Shown: piece by piece, positions 10,205-19,141 of the stretch
Position numbering within the stretch: the first letter of the stretch is position 1
How the letters are laid out: every line of letters begins with the position of its first letter
Origin: Ruegeria sp. HKCCD7303
GTDB lineage: Bacteria; Pseudomonadota; Alphaproteobacteria; Rhodobacterales; Rhodobacteraceae
Reading direction: 5' to 3'
Assembly (NCBI RefSeq): GCF_013111185.1
Contig: NZ_WVRE01000002.1
Coordinates: 806,001 to 870,000 of the forward strand
Length of the DNA stretch: 64,000 bases
Translations under genes and position numbers: made by a program
The notes under the pieces: model-generated
What the model was told of the DNA's origin: nothing
What the model saw: only the letters and a program-made list of their open reading frames with translations
Databases searched by the model: none

Positions 10205-11121
10205 AGCTGGGCCTGATCCACGGCAACGGCGCGCAAAGGCGTTTTGGGCTCTGTCGGCAATGCGCCGCCGATCACCATCATCTCGCTCGCTTCAAAGGTC
10301 GCAGCGAACCAAGCCGCAAGGGCCACTGCATCCGATGGTGCGGCAGACGGGCCATCCACAGCGTCCAAAACGATCTTGGACGGGGCCCAGACGCAAATCT
10401 GGCCGTTCTTCATCGCCCAATCCAGTTCCGTCCGGGTCGAAACCACAACACAACGGTGATCTCGTGCCGCCAGAACCCAAGCATTCTGCTCAATGGCCAG
10501 CAAATCAATACGGCGCTGCGTCATCGCGTGGCCAGTTTGGGGCGCAGCCAAATCCGACGCCCCAACGCACAGGATCAATGGACGCTGACGGTTTTCCAAC
10601 TGGTCAATCCAACCGGTCAGGTTGTCCGAAGAAATGGCTTCGTTCGACAGGTACACAAGGCGCGGATGCGGGCGTTCTTCCTCGACCACGTCGTGATGAA
10701 CCGAGTCCTTTCCGCGCACGATTTCGACCCCCAACGCCCCCGGACCACGATCCAGCTTTTCGATGCGAACAAAAACCCTTACGGCTTGGTGTTCGAGCAA
10801 GATGCGTTCGGCCACACGCTCGGCCAGCGTCTCAAGCAGGTTCAATCTTTCTGCGGCCAACTCAAATGCAATTGCTTCGGTGACGCGATCATAGGACAGG
10901 ATGCGGTCCACGTCGTCGTCAATATCGGCGGCCAGCGGGCGCACCTCGACCACGATATTAAAACAAATCCTTTGGGTGGTTCCTCGCTCAGCCTGAAAAG
11001 CACCGATCTCAACTTCGACGATGTGGTCGCGCAGCGAAATCCGATCCAGCGGCCCCCGGGGTGAGGTTGCCTCGGATCTCTCGGACGGGTGTGCGAATGC
11101 CAGGCGGATTTCAGAACTCAT
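10201..11121 (-). CDS. folB: dihydroneopterin aldolase with extra C-terminal domain
   Basis: 306 residues, more than twice the roughly 120 of ordinary FolB. Residues about 25-145 are the aldolase domain (DRISLRDHIVEVEIGAFQ, LSYDRVTEAI, LLETLAERVAERIL, VRVFVRIEKLDRGPGALG), which cleaves dihydroneopterin to the hydroxymethyl pterin. Residues about 165-306 are an added domain (LILCVGASDL..., VWAPSKIVLDAVDG..., PSDAVALAAWFAATFEASEMMVIGG) that weakly recalls the amino-acid-kinase fold. Its job is unknown; since no folK is present here, a pterin-related role is worth testing. Coupled to folP. Confidence 0.85.
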   Translation of the reverse strand: MSSEIRLAFAHPSERSEATSPRGPLDRISLRDHIVEVEIGAFQAERGTTQRICFNIVVEVRPLAADIDDDVDRILSYDRVTEAIAFELAAERLNLLETLAERVAERILLEHQAVRVFVRIEKLDRGPGALGVEIVRGKDSVHHDVVEEERPHPRLVYLSNEAISSDNLTGWIDQLENRQRPLILCVGASDLAAPQTGHAMTQRRIDLLAIEQNAWVLAARDHRCVVVSTRTELDWAMKNGQICVWAPSKIVLDAVDGPSAAPSDAVALAAWFAATFEASEMMVIGGALPTEPKTPLRAVAVDQAQL

Positions 11122-11222
11122 AGGTCAGGCCTTTTTGGGCTCGTTGCAAAGTATGCCTACTATAGGCGTTGCGGGGGCCTATAGCACTTATACAAACGCC
11201 ATTCCAACCGCCGATTGCGGCG

Positions 11223-12596
11223 TCAGGTTACCCGAAACCAGCTCATCATACCGGATGCGGCGTGTCCTAGCATATGGCAATGCAACAGCCAGCCCCCCGG
11301 ATTGTCCGCGACCAAAGCGATCTGACGAGTCTGCCCTCGTCCAACCAAAACAGTATCCCTCCAGGGGCCAAGCGACCCATCACCCAGAATCAGCCTGAAG
11401 TGATGACCATGCAAATGCATCGCGTGCGGAAATGCCGTTTCATTTACGAATTCAACACGGTGTAGACTGCCGATTTCTGCATCCAGAAACGGATCCTCAG
11501 GGCGTTCAGCACGGCCATTTAGCGCCCAGAACCGGCCAAGCTGCGCCAACTCTTGCCCCGACAATTCAGTTTCACCAAGTCTGGCGCTTTCCAACCATCG
11601 CATCGCGCCGCCTTGCAAAACCATTCTGTGCAAAGGCGCGTCTTCAATATTATTGATTTCCGGCAAAGGATTAGGCGGCAATGCTGACACGCTCTGCCTT
11701 TGCGCCTTTGCAGCATCGCCTGTAACGTCGAAACGCGCCAGACCAAAGGCACCGTCCCTTTCTACACTAACGAGACTTGCTGTATCACCTTCGGTGACAA
11801 CGTCGACAATCAGATCCGCACGCTGTGCAGGCGCCAGTGGAAACGATCCTGACAGTTCCAACGGAGTTTCCAGCGGCATTCCGTCCAAAGCAACGATCCA
11901 CCCGGACAGACCATCAATATCCAGATCATAGATCCTGGCGTTAGAGGCATTGATCAAGCGCAATCGAAGCCGTTGATGTCTTTGCACAGAAAACGCTGGA
12001 TCAAACGACCCGTTTACGGTGACGATATTGCCAAGCCGACCTGCGTGGCTCAGGTCATGGCCGTTGCCGAAATCGTCTGTTATCTGAGCCGTTTCCGGGT
12101 CTAACCGCCAATCATCCAGCATCAGTATCAGGTCCTGATCGACATCTGGCGTTTGTGCCTCCTCGACGATCAGCGGCCCGTAAAGGCCCCGTGCAACCTG
12201 CTCCATTGACCTGTTGTGCGCGTGATACCAATACGTACCCGCATCAGGAACGACAAAGTCGTAATCAAATGAACGGCCCGTTTCGACCACATCCTGCGTT
12301 AGGCCCGGCACACCATCCATCGAATTGTCTATTCGGATTCCGTGCCAATGGACCGAAGTCGGCTGAGGTAGCGCGTTCAACAGTTGGCGCTGAACGCGCG
12401 CGCCCTGCCCGACCCTTATGGTGGTTCCCGGAACAGTGCCATCGAAGCTCCAAACTGTGGTGTCAGGAAACCCGTCGGGCGCAACGCGCTGCTGCGCCTC
12501 GCGCGCCTCGAGCATCGGATATCCGGCCCGGGCCGCAAACGGCAACAGAGACGCTGCCGCCGCAGTTTTAAGTATGTGCCTTCGAGTAAATAGCAT
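11223..12596 (-). CDS. multicopper oxidase, Tat-exported
   Basis: 457 residues from ATG 12596, which has AGGAGG seven bases upstream. The N-terminus carries a twin-arginine signal (FTRRHILKTAAAASLLPFAARAG). Four copper clusters are visible: HWHG (about residue 83), YWYHAHN, HAMHLHGHHF and HCHMLGHAASGMM, the last with the Cys-His pair and Met of a type 1 site. Three cupredoxin domains are expected. It probably oxidises Cu(I) or phenolics in the periplasm. It lacks the Met-rich insert of CueO, so a copper-defence role is only one option. No copper genes are adjacent. Confidence 0.88.
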   Translation of the reverse strand: MLFTRRHILKTAAAASLLPFAARAGYPMLEAREAQQRVAPDGFPDTTVWSFDGTVPGTTIRVGQGARVQRQLLNALPQPTSVHWHGIRIDNSMDGVPGLTQDVVETGRSFDYDFVVPDAGTYWYHAHNRSMEQVARGLYGPLIVEEAQTPDVDQDLILMLDDWRLDPETAQITDDFGNGHDLSHAGRLGNIVTVNGSFDPAFSVQRHQRLRLRLINASNARIYDLDIDGLSGWIVALDGMPLETPLELSGSFPLAPAQRADLIVDVVTEGDTASLVSVERDGAFGLARFDVTGDAAKAQRQSVSALPPNPLPEINNIEDAPLHRMVLQGGAMRWLESARLGETELSGQELAQLGRFWALNGRAERPEDPFLDAEIGSLHRVEFVNETAFPHAMHLHGHHFRLILGDGSLGPWRDTVLVGRGQTRQIALVADNPGGWLLHCHMLGHAASGMMSWFRVT

Positions 12597-12669
12597 TACG
12601 GGCCTCCTGGCCCGTAATATAGACTGCAACTTGCATCGCGCCACCAAGCTTCCAGCGCGGGTGCGTCAA

Positions 12670-13311
12670 TCAGTTGCTCGCTGTCCGGTAGTTGTGGCGA
12701 TAGAAGATATGCACACCAATCCGCGCGGTCTGTTTGTAGACACGTGACCACGATGGACGAACTGCAGTGGTGTGGTAATGGGTTGCCCCTTCGGTCAGTT
12801 CTTTTGCGACGCCATCAATCGCCGCACGGGCCACTTTCGACACGCGCTCATAGGCTTTCTGTTCGTGGATGACCTCTTTGCGGCCATCGCACGTGTATGT
12901 GAATTGGCACTGGTATTTTTTCCCTGTGCCTTGGCGGATGACACCGCACAACGAATCCGGGAAACGACCGCTTTTGACACGGTTCAGGATCACTTCAGCC
13001 ACAGCGAACTGACCGCGGACGCTTTCACCACGCGCTTCAAAATACAACGCCTCGGAAAGGCACTTCCAGTTGTCGTCACCAGCTGCTTTAGGTTGCTGAT
13101 CAAGCCAATCCTTGGAATAGGTCACTTCAACAGGCTCAGCGGCTTTACGCGGCTGGAACAGCTGGAAATAATCGCGAAACCGTTGGCCAGGCAATTCGTT
13201 ACGGGCCACAAGCTCTTGCTTTGCGGTTTCGGTTGCTTCCCTCTCGGCGAAGGACGCACTTGGCAGCACGGTTGCCGCCAATGTGGCAGCAGCCAGTATA
13301 TAACGTAGCAT
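12670..13311 (-). CDS. cell-wall hydrolase, SleB/CwlJ type
   Basis: 213 residues from ATG 13311. Residues 1-21 are a signal peptide (MLRYILAAATLAATVLPSASFA). The C-terminal part from about residue 85 (CLSEALYFEARGESVRGQFAVAEVILNRVKSGRFPDSLCGVIRQG, then YQCQFTYTCDG) is the Hydrolase_2/SleB fold with the catalytic Glu of EALYFEAR, a lytic transglycosylase acting on peptidoglycan. In non-sporing alphaproteobacteria it serves wall turnover. The 48 upstream in-frame codons do not look coding and place the signal peptide wrongly. Confidence 0.85.
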   Translation of the reverse strand: MLRYILAAATLAATVLPSASFAEREATETAKQELVARNELPGQRFRDYFQLFQPRKAAEPVEVTYSKDWLDQQPKAAGDDNWKCLSEALYFEARGESVRGQFAVAEVILNRVKSGRFPDSLCGVIRQGTGKKYQCQFTYTCDGRKEVIHEQKAYERVSKVARAAIDGVAKELTEGATHYHTTAVRPSWSRVYKQTARIGVHIFYRHNYRTASN

Positions 13312-13498
13312 CAGATAACCTCGCACAGGCACTTCACGCGCCATACCCTCCCCCGGCGGGCGCGACGAGGCATCTAACGCAACCAGACGCAAAGGTCCAG
13401 CCTTTTGAAAAAAGCAAGTGGAAAATCGCCCGTCGCGAAGAATTACTTCGCCCACGAGTGACCATGTACCCCACTAATCCTTGGGATACCTGGTCCTG

Positions 13499-16039
13499 TC
13501 AACCCCCAAGTCTGGACGAAATCGCCAGTTGAGCGGCAGCCAGCCGAGCCACCGGAACCCGGAACGGAGAGCACGACACGTAGTCAAACCCCAAATCCCG
13601 GCAAATGGCGATTGATTCGGGGTTTCCGCCATGTTCGCCGCACACAGACAGGGTCACGTCAGGTTTTGCAGCGCGCCCTCTTTCCGCCCCCAGTTTCAAC
13701 AATTCCCCCACCCCATCGGGGTCAAGGACATGAAACGGGTCTTCACCAAAGACACCCTGTTGCACATAGGCCGACATGAATCGACCGGCATCGTCCCGCG
13801 ACAGGCCATAGGTCATCTGCGTCAGGTCGTTTGTACCAAAACTCATAAATGCCGTTTGTGGGGCGATCTCTTCCGCGCGCAAACAGGCGCGTGGGGTTTC
13901 GACCATTACGCCCAGCCGATAGTCGAACTCCTGCCCCTGTTCCGACGCAACAGCCGCCGCGACCGAGTCGATGCGGGATTTGACCAACTCAACCTCGCGC
14001 TTTGCCGAAACCAGTGGGATCATCACCTCGGGCACGACCGCGGCACCGTTCTGGCGGGCCTCCAGCGTGGCTTCAAATATTGCGCGCGCCTGCATGTCAT
14101 AGATTTCGGGAACGGTCACACCCAGTCGGACGCCACGCAGGCCCAGCATCGGGTTGTACTCGCTCATGGCCGCAACCCGCCGCTCAACATCCGAGACTGG
14201 TAAGTCAAGCGCTTCGGCCAGTTCCCTTTGCCCGCTGCGGGTGGTGGGCAAAAACTCGTGCAACGGAGGGTCGAACAGTCGAATGCAGACAGGCTTACCT
14301 TCCATGATCCGGAAAAGTTGCACGAAATCTTCGCGTTGCATTGGCAGCAGGCGTTCCAGCACTGCCGCCCGACCGGACGAGGTTTGTGCAAAAATCATTT
14401 CGCGCATCACGATCAGACGACCAGGATCAAAGAACATATGCTCGGTCCTGCACAGGCCGATCCCCTGTGCCTCGAAATTCCGGGCTGTTTGCGCATCCGC
14501 AGGCGTGTCAGCATTGGCGCGAATATCAATGTCACGCTCTGCATCGGCCCAGGCCATAAGCGTCTGAAAACAATCGTCCAGCGCCGCCTCGAGCATCGCA
14601 GGCTGCCCTGCCAGAACCTGGCCCGAGCTGCCATCGATGGTCAGAACATCGCCGGTCTTGAAGACACGCCCATCCTGAGCGGTCAGCATCTTTTTCTTTG
14701 TTTGAAACCGCATGTCGGACGCGCCGACGATACAGGGCAAACCAAGGCCGCGCCCGATCACTGCCGCGTGGCTGGTCATCCCGCCTTTTTCCGTCAACAC
14801 AGCCACGGCCGCATGCATCCCGCGTACATCCTCGGGCGAGGTCTCGCGGCGCACCAGAACACAGGCTTCACCACGCGCGGCACTGGCCTGCGCCTCAGCC
14901 GAGGTGAACACGATCTTGCCGGTCGACGCACCGGGACTGGCCCCGATGGCCGTCGTCAGCACGTCGCGCTTGGCGTCAGGGTGCACCTGACGGTGCAGTA
15001 ATTCGTTCAGCGCATGAGGGTCCACACGCATGACCGCCTCTTGCTGCGGAATTATGCCATCCTCGGCCAGTCGCACTGCGATCCGCATGGCCGCACGGGC
15101 GCTGCGCTGCACCCTCACGCCGTCCAGAATGTGTACGTCACCATTTTGAATGACGAACTCAACCTGCATCTCTTCGCGCAGCTTTTCGCGCATCAAAGCG
15201 GCTTGTTCCTTGAGTTCTGCAAAAGCCTTTGGCGCCACTTCCTCAAGCGATGGTCCGCGCGGGTCTTTCTCCAAGAACAGCGCGGCAACGTCTTCGCCCA
15301 GAGCATCCCGACCCTGACTCTGGCTCAGGTAGCGTCCGGTGATCTGCGGCATCCCGGTTGTGGAATCGACCAGTTGCAAGACACCGGAACCACATTCCCC
15401 TTGCCCTACACCGGGGATCATCTCTTGAATGACCAGCCCAAGCCCGGCATCCGCCGGAGCCCCTTTGGCCTGCCGCAACAAGCGCGCCGAGGTTCCATCC
15501 CATGCGCGCGCCATCGACCGCAGAACACCGATCAATTGCTCTCCGCGATCCTGTGGAAAGGCTTCATCGGTTTCGTCTTCATAGGCCCGCAACGACTGGC
15601 TCAGACCTTCACTCCCGTCCAATTCGATGTCATCGAACAGATCGGGGTCCAGACGCGCCACGTGGATTGCATAGCTTTGCACAAATCTCAGATACAGCGC
15701 CGCTGCAGCCTCGGCCCCCATGGTTTCGGAAAGGTCCACATAGCACGCATCGTTCATTCCGATGTTTAGAACCGCACCGGGCCCGCCCCAATCCGGGTCT
15801 TCGGAACTGGGCCGAACGCATAGCAACGTCGTCGGGTCAAACTGTTCCAGGATCGCGGCCAGATCCGGAATTTCGCCTTCGGCGATTTGATGTACGGACT
15901 CAAAAGACAGGGCAACCGTGCGCGGCACCGGTAGGTCGAGGCGGACCAGCCGTTGCAAACACTTGGCCCGCCCGCCATGAGTGTTCGCCATGACAGGAGC
16001 GTCGGACGTTATGAGCGTAGTATGCGGATTATTCTGCAC
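13499..16039 (-). CDS. ppdK: pyruvate phosphate dikinase-type enzyme with divergent N-terminus
   Basis: 846 residues; PPDK makes phosphoenolpyruvate from pyruvate, ATP and phosphate. The swivelling domain has TEKGGMTSHAAVIGRGLGLPCIVG with the phospho-accepting His (about residue 440). The C-terminal barrel shows GIGLCRTEHMFF, LRGVRLGV, VMIPLVS, GVMVETPRACL, SFGTNDLTQMTYGLSRDDAGRF and the catalytic Cys in LSVCGEHGG. The ATP-grasp part is shortened: instead of the usual VRSGAR...PGMMDTVLNLG it reads VRPSSEDPDWGGPGAVLNIG. That may mean altered nucleotide use. Monocistronic by spacing. Confidence 0.85.
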   Translation of the reverse strand: MQNNPHTTLITSDAPVMANTHGGRAKCLQRLVRLDLPVPRTVALSFESVHQIAEGEIPDLAAILEQFDPTTLLCVRPSSEDPDWGGPGAVLNIGMNDACYVDLSETMGAEAAAALYLRFVQSYAIHVARLDPDLFDDIELDGSEGLSQSLRAYEDETDEAFPQDRGEQLIGVLRSMARAWDGTSARLLRQAKGAPADAGLGLVIQEMIPGVGQGECGSGVLQLVDSTTGMPQITGRYLSQSQGRDALGEDVAALFLEKDPRGPSLEEVAPKAFAELKEQAALMREKLREEMQVEFVIQNGDVHILDGVRVQRSARAAMRIAVRLAEDGIIPQQEAVMRVDPHALNELLHRQVHPDAKRDVLTTAIGASPGASTGKIVFTSAEAQASAARGEACVLVRRETSPEDVRGMHAAVAVLTEKGGMTSHAAVIGRGLGLPCIVGASDMRFQTKKKMLTAQDGRVFKTGDVLTIDGSSGQVLAGQPAMLEAALDDCFQTLMAWADAERDIDIRANADTPADAQTARNFEAQGIGLCRTEHMFFDPGRLIVMREMIFAQTSSGRAAVLERLLPMQREDFVQLFRIMEGKPVCIRLFDPPLHEFLPTTRSGQRELAEALDLPVSDVERRVAAMSEYNPMLGLRGVRLGVTVPEIYDMQARAIFEATLEARQNGAAVVPEVMIPLVSAKREVELVKSRIDSVAAAVASEQGQEFDYRLGVMVETPRACLRAEEIAPQTAFMSFGTNDLTQMTYGLSRDDAGRFMSAYVQQGVFGEDPFHVLDPDGVGELLKLGAERGRAAKPDVTLSVCGEHGGNPESIAICRDLGFDYVSCSPFRVPVARLAAAQLAISSRLGG

Positions 16040-16129
16040 TGCAGCACCTTTTGGTTTGCGTGCAGCATAAGCGGTTGCGCCTTTCGCGCAAGGGTGTTGT
16101 GGGCGCGCATTTGCAGCGCGCCCAGTTAT

Positions 16130-18349
16130 TTAGCCCTCAATCCGGGTCAGATCAGCCACGCTGGAACAGACCTGCCGGATCTGGCTAAGTAGGTTCAGAC
16201 GGTTACGCCGGACAATGTCATTGTCGGTGTTGACTTGTACATCCTCAAAAAATGCATCTACCGGTCCGCGCAGCGCAGCCATGGCGGCCATTGCGGTCGG
16301 GAAATCCTCGGCCTTCAACGCCGGTTCGATCTGCGCCTGCGCCTGATCCAACGCCGCGAACAGCGCCTTTTCGCTGTCTGTCTCGGCAAATTTCACATCC
16401 GCACCATAGGAGTATTCGACCCCGTCCTTCTCTTCGGCCTGCGTCAGAATGTTGTTGGCGCGCTTAAAGCCCTGCACGAGGTTTTCGCCGTCCTCGGTCG
16501 CGATCACCGCGTTCAGAGCACGGGCGCGTTTGACCAACAGGTTGAGGTCGTCATTGCCATCCATCGCGATACAGGCGTCGATGATGTCGTGACGGATGCC
16601 CTCGTCGCGGAGGAAGACTTTGAGGCGATCGTGGAAGAAGGAGAGGAGGTCGTCTGACGTGTCAGGTATTTTCTTTTCCAGGCTCAGGAAATCGCTATTG
16701 GGCAGCTCTCCCAGTTTCTCTTTAAACGTCTGGAAAGCCGCGCCAAATACGCCATGCTCTGCAATTTCGTCCAACAGATCATTGATGCTTTCAGACCTCA
16801 ATGCATTGTTTGAGGCGCTTTCCGCCCGCACCAATTGACTGTCAAAGTATCTGTCCAAGTGAAGTCGCAAATTGTTATCCAGCACCAACCGAATAATCCC
16901 CAACGCCGCACGGCGCAGCGCAAACGGGTCTTTCGAGCCGGTCGGCTTCTCATCTATCGCCCAGAACCCAGTCAACGTGTCCAGCTTGTCGGCCAGCGCC
17001 ACGGTCACCGACGGCGGTGCAGTCGGTACGTCGTCCGATGGACCCAGCGGCGAGTAGTGTTCCTGCGCCACGGCGGCCACGGCGGCGTCTTCGCCTGCGG
17101 CTTCGATGTAATAGCGTCCCATAAGCCCCTGAAGCTCAGGGAATTCATAGACCATCTCAGAACTCAGATCGGCCTTGGCCAGACGCGCGGCTTTCTCGGC
17201 CTGATCGGTATCCGCACCGGTCACCGGGGCCAGTTCGCGGGCTAGCGCGGCGATACGGTCGATCCGTTCGGCCTGTGTGCCCAGCTTGTTGTGGAAGGTT
17301 ACATTCTCAAGCGCACGGGTCCATTGGGCGATGTCCGATTTGGCGACACGCAGGTCGTTCTCCCAGAAGAATTTCGCATCCGCCAAACGGGCCGACAGCA
17401 CCTTCTGGTTCCCTGCCAGAATGGTCGCGCCATTGTCGGCGGTTTCGCGGTTTGCAACCGTGATGAACCGTTCGATCCGACCCGTTTTAGGGTTCTTCAC
17501 GGAAAAGAACTTCTGGTGTTCCTTCATCGAGGTTTGCAGCACCTCAGGCGGCAGGTCGAGGAATTCGTCGTCGATCTGCCCCATCAGCACCACCGGCCAT
17601 TCAACCAGCCCGGCGACCTCTGCCAGCAGGCCCCTGTCTTCGACCACCTCCAGTCCGGCGGCAAAAGCCATGTTCTGGGCGTCGTTCCAGATATGCTCGG
17701 CCCGTTCGTCGGGCGACAGCAGGACAAAGGCGCGTTTCAATTGGGCGGCGTAATCGTCAAACGATGATACCGAAAACCGGTTCGGCGCCATGAAGCGGTG
17801 GCCTGCGGTTGTGTCCCCAGATGTGATGCCCTCAACCTCAAGCGGCACGACCTGCGCGCCTGCCTCATCATTCAGGATGCACAGGATCGAATGTAACGGA
17901 CGGACCCAACGCAAAGGGCCATTGCCCCACCGCATGGATTTGGGCCAGGGGAAGTTGCGGATGGTGGTTTCCAGCACCTCAGCCACAATGTCAGCCGCCG
18001 GGCGACCCGCCTTTTCGATGGTCGCAAAGTAAACTGCACCTTTGGGCGTGTCGCGCTCTTCCAACTGATCGCGGGTCAGGCCAGCGCCACGCAGGAACCC
18101 TTCGATAGCTTTGTCCGGCGCGCCAACTTTAGGGCCTTTGCGTTCCTCGCGGATCGTTGGGCTTTCCGCCAGCAGGCCTTCGACCGCCAGCGTCAGGCGA
18201 CGCGGCGTGGTCAAGGCAGCGGCCCCAGCATAGGTCAAACCACCCTCAACCAAACCATCGGTGATCCGCTTTTTCAGGTCCTCACCGGCGCGGGTCTGCA
18301 TGCGCGCGGGGATCTCCTCGGAAAACAGTTCGATCAGCAGGTCAGGCAT
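16130..18349 (-). CDS. glyS: glycyl-tRNA synthetase beta subunit
   Basis: 739 residues, a little long for the family because of an insert around residues 505-560 (SASNNALRSESINDLL...KKIPDTSDDLLS) seen in Rhodobacterales proteins. It begins MPDLLIELFSEEIPARMQ and has MRWGNGPLRWVRPLHSI and DKLDTLTGFWAIDEKPTGSKDPFALRRAALGIIR, the hallmarks of the beta chain that binds tRNA-Gly in the alpha2-beta2 enzyme. AAGGACC precedes the ATG and overlaps the stop codon of the gltS remnant. Its partner glyQ is 1.4 kb upstream, separated by DUF6446 and an opposing marC. Confidence 0.95.
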   Translation of the reverse strand: MPDLLIELFSEEIPARMQTRAGEDLKKRITDGLVEGGLTYAGAAALTTPRRLTLAVEGLLAESPTIREERKGPKVGAPDKAIEGFLRGAGLTRDQLEERDTPKGAVYFATIEKAGRPAADIVAEVLETTIRNFPWPKSMRWGNGPLRWVRPLHSILCILNDEAGAQVVPLEVEGITSGDTTAGHRFMAPNRFSVSSFDDYAAQLKRAFVLLSPDERAEHIWNDAQNMAFAAGLEVVEDRGLLAEVAGLVEWPVVLMGQIDDEFLDLPPEVLQTSMKEHQKFFSVKNPKTGRIERFITVANRETADNGATILAGNQKVLSARLADAKFFWENDLRVAKSDIAQWTRALENVTFHNKLGTQAERIDRIAALARELAPVTGADTDQAEKAARLAKADLSSEMVYEFPELQGLMGRYYIEAAGEDAAVAAVAQEHYSPLGPSDDVPTAPPSVTVALADKLDTLTGFWAIDEKPTGSKDPFALRRAALGIIRLVLDNNLRLHLDRYFDSQLVRAESASNNALRSESINDLLDEIAEHGVFGAAFQTFKEKLGELPNSDFLSLEKKIPDTSDDLLSFFHDRLKVFLRDEGIRHDIIDACIAMDGNDDLNLLVKRARALNAVIATEDGENLVQGFKRANNILTQAEEKDGVEYSYGADVKFAETDSEKALFAALDQAQAQIEPALKAEDFPTAMAAMAALRGPVDAFFEDVQVNTDNDIVRRNRLNLLSQIRQVCSSVADLTRIEG

Positions 18350-18358
18350 TGTCGGTCC

Positions 18359-18532
18359 TTAGAAATTGACGATCGTCTGAATGACGATGGCATTAGCGAT
18401 ATCCACAAAGAAGGCGGATACAAGGGGGAGCACGATAAAGGCAATAGGAGATGGGTCATATCGCCGTGTCACACCGGTCATATTTGCAAAAGCGGCGGGT
18501 TTCAGGACCAGCCCAGCAAGGTTATTCAGCTG
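18359..18532 (-). pseudogene. 3' remnant of a sodium/glutamate symporter gene (gltS)
   Basis: This frame is open from 18532 to a TAA at 18359 but has no usable start at its head. It encodes about 57 residues including AFANMTGVTRRYDPSPIAF and FVDIANAIVIQTIVNF. These match the conserved end of GltS: the ANM motif before the next-to-last helix, then the PLVGAFFIDIxNA last helix. The rest of the gene is missing. It overlaps the end of the DUF6446 gene by 7 bases and runs to 10 bases before glyS. An internal ATG (18472) could make 37 residues, but that would not be a working transporter. Confidence 0.6.
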
Positions 18533-19050
18533 TCAGGACGCTCAGGACACTCTTCTCCGACGACGGTGCCGTCATAGGCCTTTTCGCCACAATTGTTCAA
18601 AACGTGCCAAACAAAGCCTTTGCCTTCTTGGGTAACAGCCACGATGCGATCCACACCGTAATGCACGTTTTTCTGACCAATGAACGCCTGCGCCTTGCCT
18701 GATTTCAAGTCATCAGCCAGGGCCACTGCATCGTAACAGTCAAACCAGCCCGGAGCCGTCAGCGGCTTTGCCTCATCCGCTGTCAGGTAGGTGGCCCGCA
18801 ACTCTTCCAGCGCAGCATCGGTTTCAAAACAGGCGCGATACCGGATAGGAGAGCTGTCTGCGTCGATGGCCTGAAAGGATGTATACGAAATAGCCACCGG
18901 GGGCTGGGCCGCGTCGATCGACAGAAACACATCCTCACCCGGAATGGGCTCAACTTCATAGTAATACCCGTAGACCTGAAGGTAATACATGCCAGTGCCT
19001 GCAACAGCCGCAGACATGAGCAGGATGATTGCCAGAATTTTTCCAGTCAT
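18526..19050 (-). CDS. DUF6446 family protein with N-terminal anchor
   Basis: 174 residues with one N-terminal hydrophobic helix (ILAIILLMSAAVAGTGMYYLQVYGYYYEV) that is probably an anchor or uncleaved signal, so the body is in the periplasm. It contains conserved Cys residues (RYRACFET, WFDCYDA, LNNCGEKAYDG, GEECPE) that could form two disulfides. Proteins of this family sit next to glyS in Roseobacter genomes, as here. No function is known. I see no enzyme motif. Confidence 0.8.
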   Translation of the reverse strand: MTGKILAIILLMSAAVAGTGMYYLQVYGYYYEVEPIPGEDVFLSIDAAQPPVAISYTSFQAIDADSSPIRYRACFETDAALEELRATYLTADEAKPLTAPGWFDCYDAVALADDLKSGKAQAFIGQKNVHYGVDRIVAVTQEGKGFVWHVLNNCGEKAYDGTVVGEECPERPDS

Positions 19051-19141
19051 CTTTCGATGCTTCCCCTTATGCAGGTACTTCCAAGTGTTTCAGAAATAGG
19101 CCACGTTTCTCCGCAGAACAGAACGAACCGAGGCGAACCTT

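Noticed and set aside
10183-11064. 293-codon frame opposite folB
   Set aside because: Antisense shadow; folB and folP have clear motifs and coupled starts.
13435-13451. GCGAAG-AATTA-CTTCGC hairpin between the wall hydrolase and ppdK
   Set aside because: Short stem, no T run on either strand; too weak to call a terminator.
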